A stretch of 64,000 nt of DNA from NCBI RefSeq assembly GCF_001591145.1, contig NZ_BCUF01000016.1, positions 38,642-102,641 of the forward strand. Direction: 5' to 3'. Below the pieces are notes generated by a model that worked only from the letters and a program-made list of their open reading frames with translations, did no database searches and was not told where the DNA came from. Positions within the stretch are counted from its first letter, which is position 1; the number at the start of each line of letters is the position of its first letter. A program made the translations under genes and the position numbers. This DNA comes from Vibrio harveyi NBRC 15634 = ATCC 14126 = KCTC 12724 (lineage in GTDB: Bacteria; Pseudomonadota; Gammaproteobacteria; Enterobacterales; Vibrionaceae). Positions 47,198 through 56,674 of the stretch are shown here, piece after piece.

Positions 47198-47221
47198 TAA
47201 GCAAAGCACAAACGTGGAAGC

Positions 47222-47737
47222 TTAACGAGAAATGATCTTGATTGAACTGATCTTACCTTCAAAGCCATCGGCATTGTATGAGCCATGATCGCGGGTGTAG
47301 TAATCACCTCGGAAGTTTTTATCGACATAAAAACGGACACGCCATCCGCGAGGGATAGAAAACGAGCTCATTTTGTCATCGAATTTGTACATACTGAGGT
47401 CGGAAATGTCATGGCTAAGCATCAGTGATGGACCTGTTTGGTGTCGATACTGATAAATCACGGCTGACGCATTATCATTCACATCACTATCACTACTGCC
47501 ACGAAGAGAGGAGCCTTCGCATTTCGCATCAGACGTTTTACAAAAGATACTGCCTTCCCCATATTGCTTTTCACAACTGCTTCGTACGTTTTGTCTTGCC
47601 TCTGCTTCAGTTCGACCTGCTTGAGAAAATGTATCCATAAAAGGTTTTAGAGAGCAAACGTAAACAAAATCACCGCCATAGCTAAGCGACGGTAAAAACA
47701 GCAATGTTCCTAACATAAATCTCTTAACCAAAGTCAT
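47222..47737 (-). CDS. Secreted protein with a beta/gamma-crystallin-like end
   Basis: A 171-residue exported protein. The signal peptide is about 20 residues (FMLGTLLFLPSLSYG, cleavage near GGD). A Cys-containing N-terminal part (four Cys: YVCSLK, SSCEKQ, IFCKT, AKCEG) follows, and the C-terminus reads IPRGWRVRFYVDKNFRGDYY and GFEGKISSIKII, the Greek-key pattern of beta/gamma-crystallins, which often bind calcium. The function is unknown. AGGAT precedes the ATG. It faces the two-component genes and is divergent from the collagenase gene. Confidence 0.62.
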   Translation of the reverse strand: MTLVKRFMLGTLLFLPSLSYGGDFVYVCSLKPFMDTFSQAGRTEAEARQNVRSSCEKQYGEGSIFCKTSDAKCEGSSLRGSSDSDVNDNASAVIYQYRHQTGPSLMLSHDISDLSMYKFDDKMSSFSIPRGWRVRFYVDKNFRGDYYTRDHGSYNADGFEGKISSIKIISR

Positions 47738-48211
47738 ATTGATAATCCTAATTTAAGTCGATCAAATAATCGCAGAATGAATACCACAACTTTGTGTTTA
47801 GGTAATGAGAACGGAGCGTTATGGCTTGAAAATTCACCTTAAAATTACACAAGCGCATGTTGTTGCTCATTATTTCGGCGATTTATTGACAAGTGCATTT
47901 CTGAGAGGAAAGAAAGGCAGCCAGAAAGCTCAACGAAAGTGAAACCATTTATGGTAAGTCACGTCGTTAAGTGATCCTGGTGAAAAAGCGCAATAGGTGA
48001 GAAATCCTTATCAAGCAAGTGAATTTTATAAAGTTCGTCTTCTGGCAGATTGAGTACTAGAAACTGAGACCAAAGCTCTTGAATGTTAATGAAATGTTTC
48101 TTTTAAAGCTCAAGGCGCTTTATATGAGAGTGCTCTTTGTCGTGAGAAGAGTAAATGGTGATGCCTAAGTGGTAACGGCATTTAAGGAACTCATCATATA
48201 GAAGAATAAAG
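47738..48211. other. Intergenic region upstream of the collagenase gene
   Basis: No convincing gene in 474 bp. It should hold the promoters of the leftward crystallin-like gene and the rightward collagenase gene. I saw no copy of the ATTGTATACAAT palindrome here. Confidence 0.5.
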
Positions 48212-50656
48212 ATGGAACTAAAAAATCTCACCGTCGCAATAGCGACCTTCTTTGCTAGTACGAATGCGCTTGCTTTAAGTGAGCCATCGCAGCAAGTCAC
48301 AGAAATATATCAACATCACGCTCATCAAAACGGTAATGATAGAGCGTTGCCAGATTATGCACCAACTAAGCTGCTTCCCCAGCAACCGAAACCGACCCTT
48401 CGTACCCTTTCTACTCGGTCTGCGGAGCAGGCAGCAAACGTGTGTGATGTAGAAGCTTTCACTTCGAACAGTAGCAATGATGTGCTCAACGCAATCAAAA
48501 CCCAAGGAGCAAGTTGTGTTAATGCGCTTTTCTCAGCCGAGAGTCGAATACAAGAAGCGGCGTTCGAATCTGGGCACATGTACAACATTGCAAAGCACAC
48601 GACCAATTTAGCGAAAGCCTACGCTGGGGGCGGCAGCGGTGAGCTTGAAGCTTTGTTCCTGTATTTACGAGCGGGTTATTACGCTGAGTTTTACAACAGC
48701 AAGGTCTCGTTTCTTTCTTGGGTGACACCTGCAGTAAAAGAAGCCGTCGATGCCTTCGTTAACAATGCGAACTTCTATGAGAACAGTGACCCCCATGGCA
48801 AGGTGCTCAGTGAAGTGATTATCACTATGGACAGTGCAGGGCTCCAGCATGCCTACCTACCACAGGTTACGCAGTGGCTCACTCGCTGGGACAGTCGATA
48901 CGCTCAGAACTGGTACATGCGGAATGCAGTGAATGGCGTATTTACCATTTTGTTTGGTGGTCAGTGGAATGAGCAATTTGTGCAAGCCATTGGTAATCAG
49001 ACTGAGCTTGCTAAAGCACTAGGGGACTTTGCGCTACGCTCGTCAGCTATCGGTGCTAGTGATGAGTTTATGGCAGCGAATGCTGGTCGTGAGTTAGGAC
49101 GATTAACCAAATATTCCGGTAGTGCTTCCAGTACAGTGAAAAGCAAACTGACCGAGATCTTTGCTCAATACGAGATGTACGGTAGAGGCGATGCCATTTG
49201 GCTTGGCGCTGCCGATACGGTCTCTTATTACGCGGATTGTAGTGACTATGGAATTTGTAACTTTGAGTTCCAGTTGAAAGGTTTAGTGCTTTCTCAATCG
49301 TACACATGTAGTCCTACCATTCATATTTTGTCGCAGAACATGACGCAAGATCAGCACGTCGCGGCTTGTTCGAAGATGGGGTACGAAGAGGGGTATTTCC
49401 ACACTTCACTTGAGACAGGAAGACAGCCTGTTGCGGATGACTACAACACGCAGTTGCAGGTCAATATCTTTGATTCAAGCGATGATTACGGCAAATACGC
49501 TGGACCGATTTTTAACATCAGTACCAACAATGGGGGAATGTACCTTGAGGGCGATCCAGCAACGCCGGGGAACATCCCTAATTTTGTTGCTTATGAAGCG
49601 CCTTACGCCAACCCAGATCACTTTGTGTGGAACCTAGAGCACGAGTATGTTCATTACCTTGATGGACGATTTGACCTTTATGGTGGCTTCGGTCATCCAA
49701 CTGAAAGAATCGTGTGGTGGAGTGAGGGCATCGCCGAATATGTGTCGAAGGAGAACGATAACCAAGCTGCGATAGACACCATCAAAGATGGGTCAACGTT
49801 TACGCTCAGCGAGATCTTTGAGACCAGTTATGATGGCTTTGATGTCGATAGAATTTATCGCTGGGGTTACTTGGCGGTTCGATTCATGTTTGAGCGACAT
49901 AAAGAGGACGTAAATCAAATGCTGATAGAAACTCGTCAGGGTAACTGGGCAAATTACAAAGCAACCATTAATCAGTGGGCAATCTTATACCAGAGCGAGT
50001 TTGAACAGTGGCAACAAGCTCTTGTTTCTGGTGATGCTCCTAATGCAGTCATAACCGCAAACAGTGAGGGTAAAGTCGGTGAAAGCATTACATTTAGCAG
50101 TGAAAACAGCACGGATGCAAACGGGAAGATCGTCAGCGTCTTGTGGGATTTCGGTGATGGCACGACCAGCACACAAACCCAGCCGTCGCACCAATATGGC
50201 AGTGAAGGGCAGTACACGATCAGCTTAACCGTGACTGATAATGATGGGCTAACCGCAAGCACGACACACAGTCTTACTATTACGGCGCAGGGCGGTTCTG
50301 ATGCGCTACCACAAGATTGTGCAGTGCAAAGTAAAATTAGTGGTGGACGTTTAACTGCGGGACAAGCGGCGTGTTTGGCGACGCAACAAACCATTTGGTT
50401 GAGTATCCCAGCGGTCAATGAGCACACCAGTATGGCAATCACCACGGCAAATGGGGTAGGCGACCTGAAAATTGAGTACAGCAATGATGGTTGGCCAAAC
50501 GGTTCAAATCACCATGCGTGGTCAGACAATGCGGGTAATGCCGAGTGTATTACCTTGTCCAATCAGCGCAATTACTGGGGGTACGTTAAAGTCTCTGGTG
50601 AGTTTGAAAATGCCGCGATTGTAGTGGACTTTGATACCTCAGGTTGTCGTCAGTAA
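48212..50656 (+). CDS. Secreted M9 collagenase (Vibrio type)
   Basis: An 814-residue zinc collagenase that cuts triple-helical collagen. The signal peptide (about 22 residues, ending ALA) and a propeptide of about 50 residues precede CDVEAF, where maturation may begin. The zinc site is HEYVH at 477-481 with third ligand Glu 505 in WWSEGIAEY. After about residue 610 there is a PKD domain (SVLWDFGDGTTSTQTQPSHQ), then a C-terminal pre-peptidase/collagen-binding-type domain from about 705 to the end. Length and layout match V. alginolyticus and V. parahaemolyticus collagenases, from memory. It has its own terminator. Confidence 0.93.
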   Translation: MELKNLTVAIATFFASTNALALSEPSQQVTEIYQHHAHQNGNDRALPDYAPTKLLPQQPKPTLRTLSTRSAEQAANVCDVEAFTSNSSNDVLNAIKTQGASCVNALFSAESRIQEAAFESGHMYNIAKHTTNLAKAYAGGGSGELEALFLYLRAGYYAEFYNSKVSFLSWVTPAVKEAVDAFVNNANFYENSDPHGKVLSEVIITMDSAGLQHAYLPQVTQWLTRWDSRYAQNWYMRNAVNGVFTILFGGQWNEQFVQAIGNQTELAKALGDFALRSSAIGASDEFMAANAGRELGRLTKYSGSASSTVKSKLTEIFAQYEMYGRGDAIWLGAADTVSYYADCSDYGICNFEFQLKGLVLSQSYTCSPTIHILSQNMTQDQHVAACSKMGYEEGYFHTSLETGRQPVADDYNTQLQVNIFDSSDDYGKYAGPIFNISTNNGGMYLEGDPATPGNIPNFVAYEAPYANPDHFVWNLEHEYVHYLDGRFDLYGGFGHPTERIVWWSEGIAEYVSKENDNQAAIDTIKDGSTFTLSEIFETSYDGFDVDRIYRWGYLAVRFMFERHKEDVNQMLIETRQGNWANYKATINQWAILYQSEFEQWQQALVSGDAPNAVITANSEGKVGESITFSSENSTDANGKIVSVLWDFGDGTTSTQTQPSHQYGSEGQYTISLTVTDNDGLTASTTHSLTITAQGGSDALPQDCAVQSKISGGRLTAGQAACLATQQTIWLSIPAVNEHTSMAITTANGVGDLKIEYSNDGWPNGSNHHAWSDNAGNAECITLSNQRNYWGYVKVSGEFENAAIVVDFDTSGCRQ

Positions 50657-50707
50657 ACATTGTTTCTGTTGATTAAGATCAACTGGTCCTAGTAACAACA
50701 GAAAATG

Positions 50708-50747
50708 AAACGCCCAGCACGAGTTTACATTGTGCTGGGCGTTTTTA
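50708..50747 (+). terminator. Bidirectional terminator between collagenase and M66 genes
   Basis: AAACGCCCAGCAC (50708-50720) pairs perfectly with GTGCTGGGCGTTT (50732-50744), followed by TTATT. Confidence 0.9.
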
Positions 50748-50771
50748 TTCATATTGAATATCGGTTGAGGC

Positions 50772-53700
50772 TTAGAAGTGCCCCAAGTACTGCCAATCAG
50801 CGTTGTTTGGGTTCGCCTCCGTTGGCCAAGGGAAGTACCAGTACTTGCCGTCAATGAGGCGGTAGTAATGGTAACCACCACGGAAGTGGTACATGTAAAT
50901 ATCGTTTATCGTTCCCGTGTTGTTGTTCTCGCCCCAAAATCCCATGCGATCTTGCTTGTGCCAGTTTAAGATTTCGGCTTCAAACTTAGCTAGGTCACTG
51001 TTGAGCTCAGCAATGTACTGTTCAATATCCGTATCGCTACCAATAAAGCGCCAATCAGCGTCAGAGGTGTTTTGAACTGGCAACGCGCTGTTCACTCCCG
51101 GACGTTTTTGCATAAAGTAGCGGCGCTCACCACTTTCATCGGTATCAATGAAAATAGCGTTCTCAGATTGTCCCCATGCCGTTGAACTCGCTTGTTCCCA
51201 CGTTAGCAACTGCGGTTGATTGAAGTAGTTGGCAATGCGCTGTGCATTGTCGATGTTACTACGATCGACTTTCAGTGGGTTAAAACCAAACTGGACATGG
51301 TTTTCCGCTGAGCCTAGGTACTTCCAGCCTTCATTGTCTGCTTGATTGGTTGGGAAATCCGCCGCAGAGATATCACGCATTAGGAAGTAATCGCGAGTGC
51401 CGGTGACTGGGTTAGGGTACACGTAAAGTGCACCAGCGCGGCGTTCTGCGCTTGTCTCACCATTGTTCAGCACACCCGCTCCGTAGTTGTCTGCTACGAA
51501 CTTGTCGAAGTCAGCCACAAAGCCAAAGTCGATGCGGTTTAACGCTGCGTTGTCGGCAAACATGACTTGTTCATCAACGTATTGTTTGTAACCGTGCTCC
51601 TGACCAACAAAGATAGGACCAACAAGCTTATCGATCGCTGGGTTTTGATCAGGGATCAAGCTATCTAGCACTTGTTCACCATTCACGTCAGTACAACTTA
51701 AGGTGACACGAGTCGGGAGTGGCAATTGCTCTAGGTTAAAGTGGAACTTATTGCTTTGTGAGTCGTTTAATCGGCTACTTGCAACCGCAATGTTCTGTAC
51801 TGAGCCATCTTGGCGCTCCACAGTAACTGCACAGCTACGTTGAGAGATCATACTTGGCTGATGCATTCCACCTTGATGTCGTGCGTAACGCCAATCCGCT
51901 CCGTTGTTGTGTTTCACACCACTAAACTGCTGGCAGTGGGAAGAGGTAAAGTAGCCCGCACCATCATGACTCGTGCCAGATTTATCAAGCACGCAAAGTG
52001 GCACTTCGCCAATTTCGGTATTCGGCGTGTAAGTCACAGCACCTTCACCGTATTTAGACAGCAATGAGTAGTCATGATCTTGAGATATCATGCGCTCACG
52101 CTGACCATTGATGTTCCAGTACATGTCTTCGCTGCTTTCACAACGCGCCATATCCGTACTGACTGTACCGACGAAGTTTGCACTTTTGCCGTTGCTTGCC
52201 GTGTAGGTGAACTGACAAATACGAGCCTGCTGGTTGTTGACCTTCATCGTCTGCCACAAATCTTGTTGAATTTGCTCGTCAGACAAAGAAGAAACCGCTT
52301 GCCAACCCTCCGGATGATAAGTTACGTCTGGTGCAGAAGGCAGATCAAACACGTTACCGTAGTTGGAGTAAATCAGCGGGTAAACTTGGCTTGCAAGTTC
52401 GTTACGCGGATCGTAAATGCCCAACATGGTGACAACAGGCACGCCTGCCGCGCTAGGTACTGGCGTGTCGGTTTGTGCTTCTTCGTAACTTTGGCTTTCT
52501 TGATTCCAACGAACATAACCAGTCGAGCTGTTTAAATCGACGTTAAAGCCGTTATTGAGCCAAGTTTGCACGCGGCGAGACTGAGAAGGGTGCTCTAACG
52601 TGTAATGACTAATGGTGCCTAATAGTGCGGCTTCGCCACCAGCTTGCGCATCACGCATAAAGCGGAATTCACCCGCAAATGGTGGCACTACTTCACCACC
52701 CACATCGTTAGTCGTGGCTTCACCTGTCCAGTGTAAGTTACCGATAAAGCGGCGATGCAGAGCATCCCAACCCCAACCAGATTCCAAATCGTGCGTGGAA
52801 GCATACCAAGGGTAGTGACCCAGACCATAGTTATGACCCAGTTCGTGTGACCATTCGTTACCGGTTGTTGCCGTTAACGTCACGATGCCACCGCCGCCAC
52901 TGCCACCATGATCAATAATGCCGTTGGTGTACACGCCGCGGTTGGTGTGCGCGGTAATGTGATTGAAGCGCTTATTGTAAGCTTGCGAATAGCCAGCACT
53001 ATCGGTAATGCCAACGTTCGCATTATTCACACCTGTAGAGACCAGTGCTTTACCAATGGCTTCACGCATGTCACCGCCGTGCCAGCCACCTTCACCATCG
53101 GAGCTTGTGGTGTAAACCTTACCGTTTGGCAGCGTCACTTTCGGGAAATAAGCGGCAGTGTAATCCGCCATCACCAGTTTAGATGCTGGGATTTTCTGGA
53201 AGTAATCGGCGCTGAGTTTTGCCATGTTTTTGATCATGGTGTTGCCATCACGCGGCGCCGTGAGCATACCCATGTCGATGTTTTGAATGATAAGCTCCGG
53301 CGCGCCGCCAAAGACAAGTTCATTAGCAGCTAAATCGCCTTGGCGATCAGTGTTATCGGTTAAACGTAGCGACAAGCCTGGCTTCATCCAATCCCATTGC
53401 AGCGGCAGTGACCATGCGTGATGGGAGAATACCACTTTAGAACGTCCATTCTCTGGCTGATCAGAAGCCGCAAGTGCGCTTGGTGGCAGCATTGGGAGGC
53501 GAGTGATGACAGTGCCTTCAAAGCTCACTTCTACCCAAACTTGCTGAACGGTTTTGTCTTCTGGTGTGAATAAAAGCAGAGCTTCACGGTCTATCACCAA
53601 GTCAGGGAACAGGTTAACATCGTTTTGATTTGGGGCGGTGGTCGTATGGGTTTGAGCAAAATGGATAGAACCAGTTAAATCGCCATTCAAATGATTGTCT

Positions 53701-54482
53701 AGCGGCAATTCATCTGCGTAAGCAAGGCGTGCGGCACTTGTCGTGAACTCAATCTTTTGTGGCTCGATACAATCAATCGCATTGCACGAAGAAAGCTCCG
53801 CCGTGTACCGAGTGTCTGGTTTCAGGCTGCCAATGAACAAGCCAGAGTGAACGTTGTCATAACGAACGGGCTCTGAACCTGATTCGGTCAACGTCAAAAC
53901 CACGTTGTCATTCGCGTTTTGCGTAGCCCATTTTAGCTGAACACCTTGATCTGAAACGCTGGCTACGTTCAATGCATTGATGCTTGGCGCAGATAGGCCA
54001 CCACAGTCAGAAGTCTCTATGTTTTGAATCATATCTGACTGCCAAATGTATTCGCCATTTGGACCCTTAGAGCCTCGGGCAGCAGGGATATATTCTACGT
54101 AGCAACCTGTGTCGTCTGGGGTCATCACACCAAACTCTTTGTGCATAAGGTAGAAACCACCGTTATACCAAATAAATTCCCATTCCGGACCGACGAAGTC
54201 CACTACGTTGCGATAAGCTTGGTCTTGCTCTCCAAACATAAAAGGAAACTTAGGGTAGTTATCGAAGTTAACCCAGTATTCATGTCCTTGGAAATTTAGA
54301 TAGGTTTTGCCATCACGTTGATAGGTGTCTTGACCTTTGTCTGCTAACTGCTTGAGCATTTCAATGCGTTCAAAGGTTTGATTTCCGATTTCGACCAAGG
54401 TTAGGTCGTGGTTCGCGTTTGCGAAAGCGGCTGTACTTCCTAGGAGTGAAGAGATCAGCCAAGCGAGCGTATTTTTCTTCAT
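50772..54482 (-). CDS. Secreted M66 (StcE/TagA-like) zinc metalloprotease
   Basis: A 1236-residue exported protease. A signal peptide (MKKNTLAWLISSLLGSTAAFA) precedes a fibronectin type III-like region (about 160-240). The active site HELGHNYGLGH is at residues 546-556, the HExxHxxGxxH of the metzincin-like M66 family. Family members StcE and V. cholerae TagA cut mucin-type glycoproteins. The C-terminal third has repeated WKYLGS/WRFIGS/WQYLGHF-type modules, perhaps carbohydrate or matrix binding. I start at ATG 54482, since an upstream ATG at 54563 would bury the signal peptide. The substrate here is unproven. Confidence 0.85.
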   Translation of the reverse strand: MKKNTLAWLISSLLGSTAAFANANHDLTLVEIGNQTFERIEMLKQLADKGQDTYQRDGKTYLNFQGHEYWVNFDNYPKFPFMFGEQDQAYRNVVDFVGPEWEFIWYNGGFYLMHKEFGVMTPDDTGCYVEYIPAARGSKGPNGEYIWQSDMIQNIETSDCGGLSAPSINALNVASVSDQGVQLKWATQNANDNVVLTLTESGSEPVRYDNVHSGLFIGSLKPDTRYTAELSSCNAIDCIEPQKIEFTTSAARLAYADELPLDNHLNGDLTGSIHFAQTHTTTAPNQNDVNLFPDLVIDREALLLFTPEDKTVQQVWVEVSFEGTVITRLPMLPPSALAASDQPENGRSKVVFSHHAWSLPLQWDWMKPGLSLRLTDNTDRQGDLAANELVFGGAPELIIQNIDMGMLTAPRDGNTMIKNMAKLSADYFQKIPASKLVMADYTAAYFPKVTLPNGKVYTTSSDGEGGWHGGDMREAIGKALVSTGVNNANVGITDSAGYSQAYNKRFNHITAHTNRGVYTNGIIDHGGSGGGGIVTLTATTGNEWSHELGHNYGLGHYPWYASTHDLESGWGWDALHRRFIGNLHWTGEATTNDVGGEVVPPFAGEFRFMRDAQAGGEAALLGTISHYTLEHPSQSRRVQTWLNNGFNVDLNSSTGYVRWNQESQSYEEAQTDTPVPSAAGVPVVTMLGIYDPRNELASQVYPLIYSNYGNVFDLPSAPDVTYHPEGWQAVSSLSDEQIQQDLWQTMKVNNQQARICQFTYTASNGKSANFVGTVSTDMARCESSEDMYWNINGQRERMISQDHDYSLLSKYGEGAVTYTPNTEIGEVPLCVLDKSGTSHDGAGYFTSSHCQQFSGVKHNNGADWRYARHQGGMHQPSMISQRSCAVTVERQDGSVQNIAVASSRLNDSQSNKFHFNLEQLPLPTRVTLSCTDVNGEQVLDSLIPDQNPAIDKLVGPIFVGQEHGYKQYVDEQVMFADNAALNRIDFGFVADFDKFVADNYGAGVLNNGETSAERRAGALYVYPNPVTGTRDYFLMRDISAADFPTNQADNEGWKYLGSAENHVQFGFNPLKVDRSNIDNAQRIANYFNQPQLLTWEQASSTAWGQSENAIFIDTDESGERRYFMQKRPGVNSALPVQNTSDADWRFIGSDTDIEQYIAELNSDLAKFEAEILNWHKQDRMGFWGENNNTGTINDIYMYHFRGGYHYYRLIDGKYWYFPWPTEANPNNADWQYLGHF

Positions 54483-54785
54483 ATGAGACTCTACTTTTGC
54501 CAATGGAATAGACATTAAACATGCCGCCAGAAGCTCGGCACTTAGGGGAGTTGCATCATCCATTTCAATATGTACGGATGATAAATTTGATTATCTGATG
54601 GGATTTGAGTTTTAAATAGGTGGGATAAATCGGACTTGTGACTCTGCTTCCAGCTCTGATTTGATCACGAAATCGAATTGATATCTTATGTCCAAATTTG
54701 TATTTATCTATCTATACAAAATAGGGTTCTTTATATAGTAAATTAATGAAATGCCTTTATTTTATAATAAGTTAGACTTTAAATG
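54483..54785. other. Intergenic region, A+T-rich
   Basis: No convincing gene. It is the promoter region of the M66 protease gene, with a TTTGTATTTATCTATCTATACAAAA stretch near 54697-54721 that is partly palindromic but does not match the GntR-type operator. Confidence 0.4.
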
Positions 54786-54809
54786 AAAAAAGCCAGCCCG
54801 AAGACTGGC
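54786..54809 (-). terminator. Terminator after the oppABCDF-pepP operon
   Basis: On the minus strand GCCAG (54809-54805) pairs with CTGGC (54796-54792), followed by six T. It lies about 70 bp after the aminopeptidase stop codon. Confidence 0.82.
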
Positions 54810-54877
54810 AATCAAACTGAGTTATTTGAAGTTAACAAGAGTTTGAAATGAAAATGAAATTGGAGATGAAGAAAACG

Positions 54878-56674
54878 CTATTTTTCAACCATCTGGGTTG
54901 CACCTTGTAACCAAGTTTTGTCATGCGCATCTAATGATGGGCTGAGCGCTTTGTAAACCTGCGTGTGATAGTGATTTAACCAATCCACCTCGTCTTGGCT
55001 AAGTAAGGTGACATCGAGCATGCTGGTGGCAATTGGGGCGAGAGTAATGGTCTCAAAACCGTAAAATGTGCCAAATTCATTCTGCTCGACTTCCACGACT
55101 TTCATGATGTTCTCGATACGAACGCCGTATTCACCTTCGCGATACACCCCCGGCTCGTTGGTGATCACCATGCCTGGTTTCAGTTCCACTTCGCGATGGC
55201 TTTGCGAAAAGTTTTGTGGACCCTCATGAACATTTAAGCAAATGCCAACGCCATGTCCCGTGCCGCATTTATAGTCGATACCATGCTGCCACAACACACC
55301 ACGAGCCATGATGTCGAGATTGGCACCCGTAGAGCCTTTCATAAATCGAGTCTGAGTCAGTCGGATGACCGCTTTGAGCACTAAGGTGTAGTCTTTGCGC
55401 TGTTTAATGGTCGGTGACCCGAAATGGAAAGTACGGGTGATATCCGTAGTACCGCCAAGGTATTGACCGCCAGAGTCGACAAGAAAGAAGTTGCTTTCGT
55501 TGACGAGGGCATTGCTTTCTTCATCGGCGGCGTAGTGCATTTTGGCACCATGGGCAGCAAAGCCTGCGATGGTGCGAAAACTGTCGCTCACATAATGGCG
55601 AGTTTGACGGCGATAACTTTTTAACTGCGCCTCAGCAGACAATTCAGTAACAAGCCCACTTGGGACTTGGTCTTCTAGCCAACTCATAAACCTGACAACT
55701 GCCACACCATCGTCCTTCAATGATTGTTCGAGATTGGCTAGCTCGGTCGGGTTTTTGCTGGCTTTCATGTCGGTGACCGGGCAAGCCATTGGCTTTAGTG
55801 AAACGTTTTGCTCAATTGCACTGACCAATAAACTGTCGGTGTAGCTTGGGTTAAACGCGAGAGACAGCCCTTCACATTGCTGATTCAAATATTGGCTCAC
55901 GTAGTCGTAGTGACGAACGCTGACACCTTGCTCGTTGAGTTGTTTTTCTATCTCAGCTGGTAACTTCGCTTTGTCGATAAATGCGGTAGCGCGCGTTTGT
56001 TCCACCACAAGATACGCTTCAGATACCGGGCAGTAAGGAGTATCTGCGCCGCGAATGTTTAGCGTCCACATTACATCGTCTAACGTTGACACCAACAAAC
56101 TGTTAACGTGGTTGTCGCCAAGCCAAGAGCGAAGGTCTGCCAGCTTTTGCTTGGTCTCTATGCCGGCATAGGCGACACGGTGCTCAAAGATCTTCTCAGT
56201 TGGTCTGCTAGGGCGGTCATGCCAGATTGGTGTCAGTAAGTCGAGGTCGAGGATAATCTGGATGTTTTTAGGCTCAAGCGCTTGTTTGAGTTCTTGGTAA
56301 AATGCATAGCTGATCGAGCGCCCATCTACCGCGATGGTACTGTTGGCTTCTAACGTGCTGGCTAACCATTTAGGAATACTTGGCGTCTCTGGTTGACGCG
56401 CTTTAAATAGGTTGAGTCCAGTACCATGAAGTTGTTCTTCAGCTTGAATGTAGTAACGACCGTCGGTCCATAATCCACCGCCCTGAGTAGTGATAACAAC
56501 ATTGCCTGCCGAGCCGGTAAAACCAGAAATCCATGTTCGACCAGCCCAATGATCCGCAGAGTATTCACTATTGTGAGGATCGTTATTCGTTACGATATAA
56601 GCTGCAACGTGATAAGTTGCCATCGCATCTCGCAGCGATGAAAGGCGTTGATTTACCGAGTTTGTTGTATTCAT
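54878..56674 (-). CDS. Xaa-Pro aminopeptidase (M24, aminopeptidase P)
   Basis: A 598-residue cytoplasmic aminopeptidase P that removes the N-terminal residue from X-Pro peptides. There are two creatinase-type N-terminal domains (from LSSLRDAMATYHVAAYIV), then the pita-bread catalytic domain with metal ligands in DSGGQYLGGTTDITRT, GTGHGVGICLNVHEGP, and ITNEPGVYREGEYGVRIENI. The three-domain form is of the longer type. AGGAAG precedes ATG 56674, which overlaps the oppF stop by four bases (ATGA). So a proline-specific peptidase is made together with a peptide importer. Confidence 0.9.
   Translation of the reverse strand: MNTTNSVNQRLSSLRDAMATYHVAAYIVTNNDPHNSEYSADHWAGRTWISGFTGSAGNVVITTQGGGLWTDGRYYIQAEEQLHGTGLNLFKARQPETPSIPKWLASTLEANSTIAVDGRSISYAFYQELKQALEPKNIQIILDLDLLTPIWHDRPSRPTEKIFEHRVAYAGIETKQKLADLRSWLGDNHVNSLLVSTLDDVMWTLNIRGADTPYCPVSEAYLVVEQTRATAFIDKAKLPAEIEKQLNEQGVSVRHYDYVSQYLNQQCEGLSLAFNPSYTDSLLVSAIEQNVSLKPMACPVTDMKASKNPTELANLEQSLKDDGVAVVRFMSWLEDQVPSGLVTELSAEAQLKSYRRQTRHYVSDSFRTIAGFAAHGAKMHYAADEESNALVNESNFFLVDSGGQYLGGTTDITRTFHFGSPTIKQRKDYTLVLKAVIRLTQTRFMKGSTGANLDIMARGVLWQHGIDYKCGTGHGVGICLNVHEGPQNFSQSHREVELKPGMVITNEPGVYREGEYGVRIENIMKVVEVEQNEFGTFYGFETITLAPIATSMLDVTLLSQDEVDWLNHYHTQVYKALSPSLDAHDKTWLQGATQMVEK

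Noticed and set aside
54697..54721. A partly palindromic TTTGTATTTATCTATCTATACAAAA as a regulatory site of the M66 gene
   Set aside because: The symmetry is imperfect in A+T-rich DNA and does not match any other site in the window.
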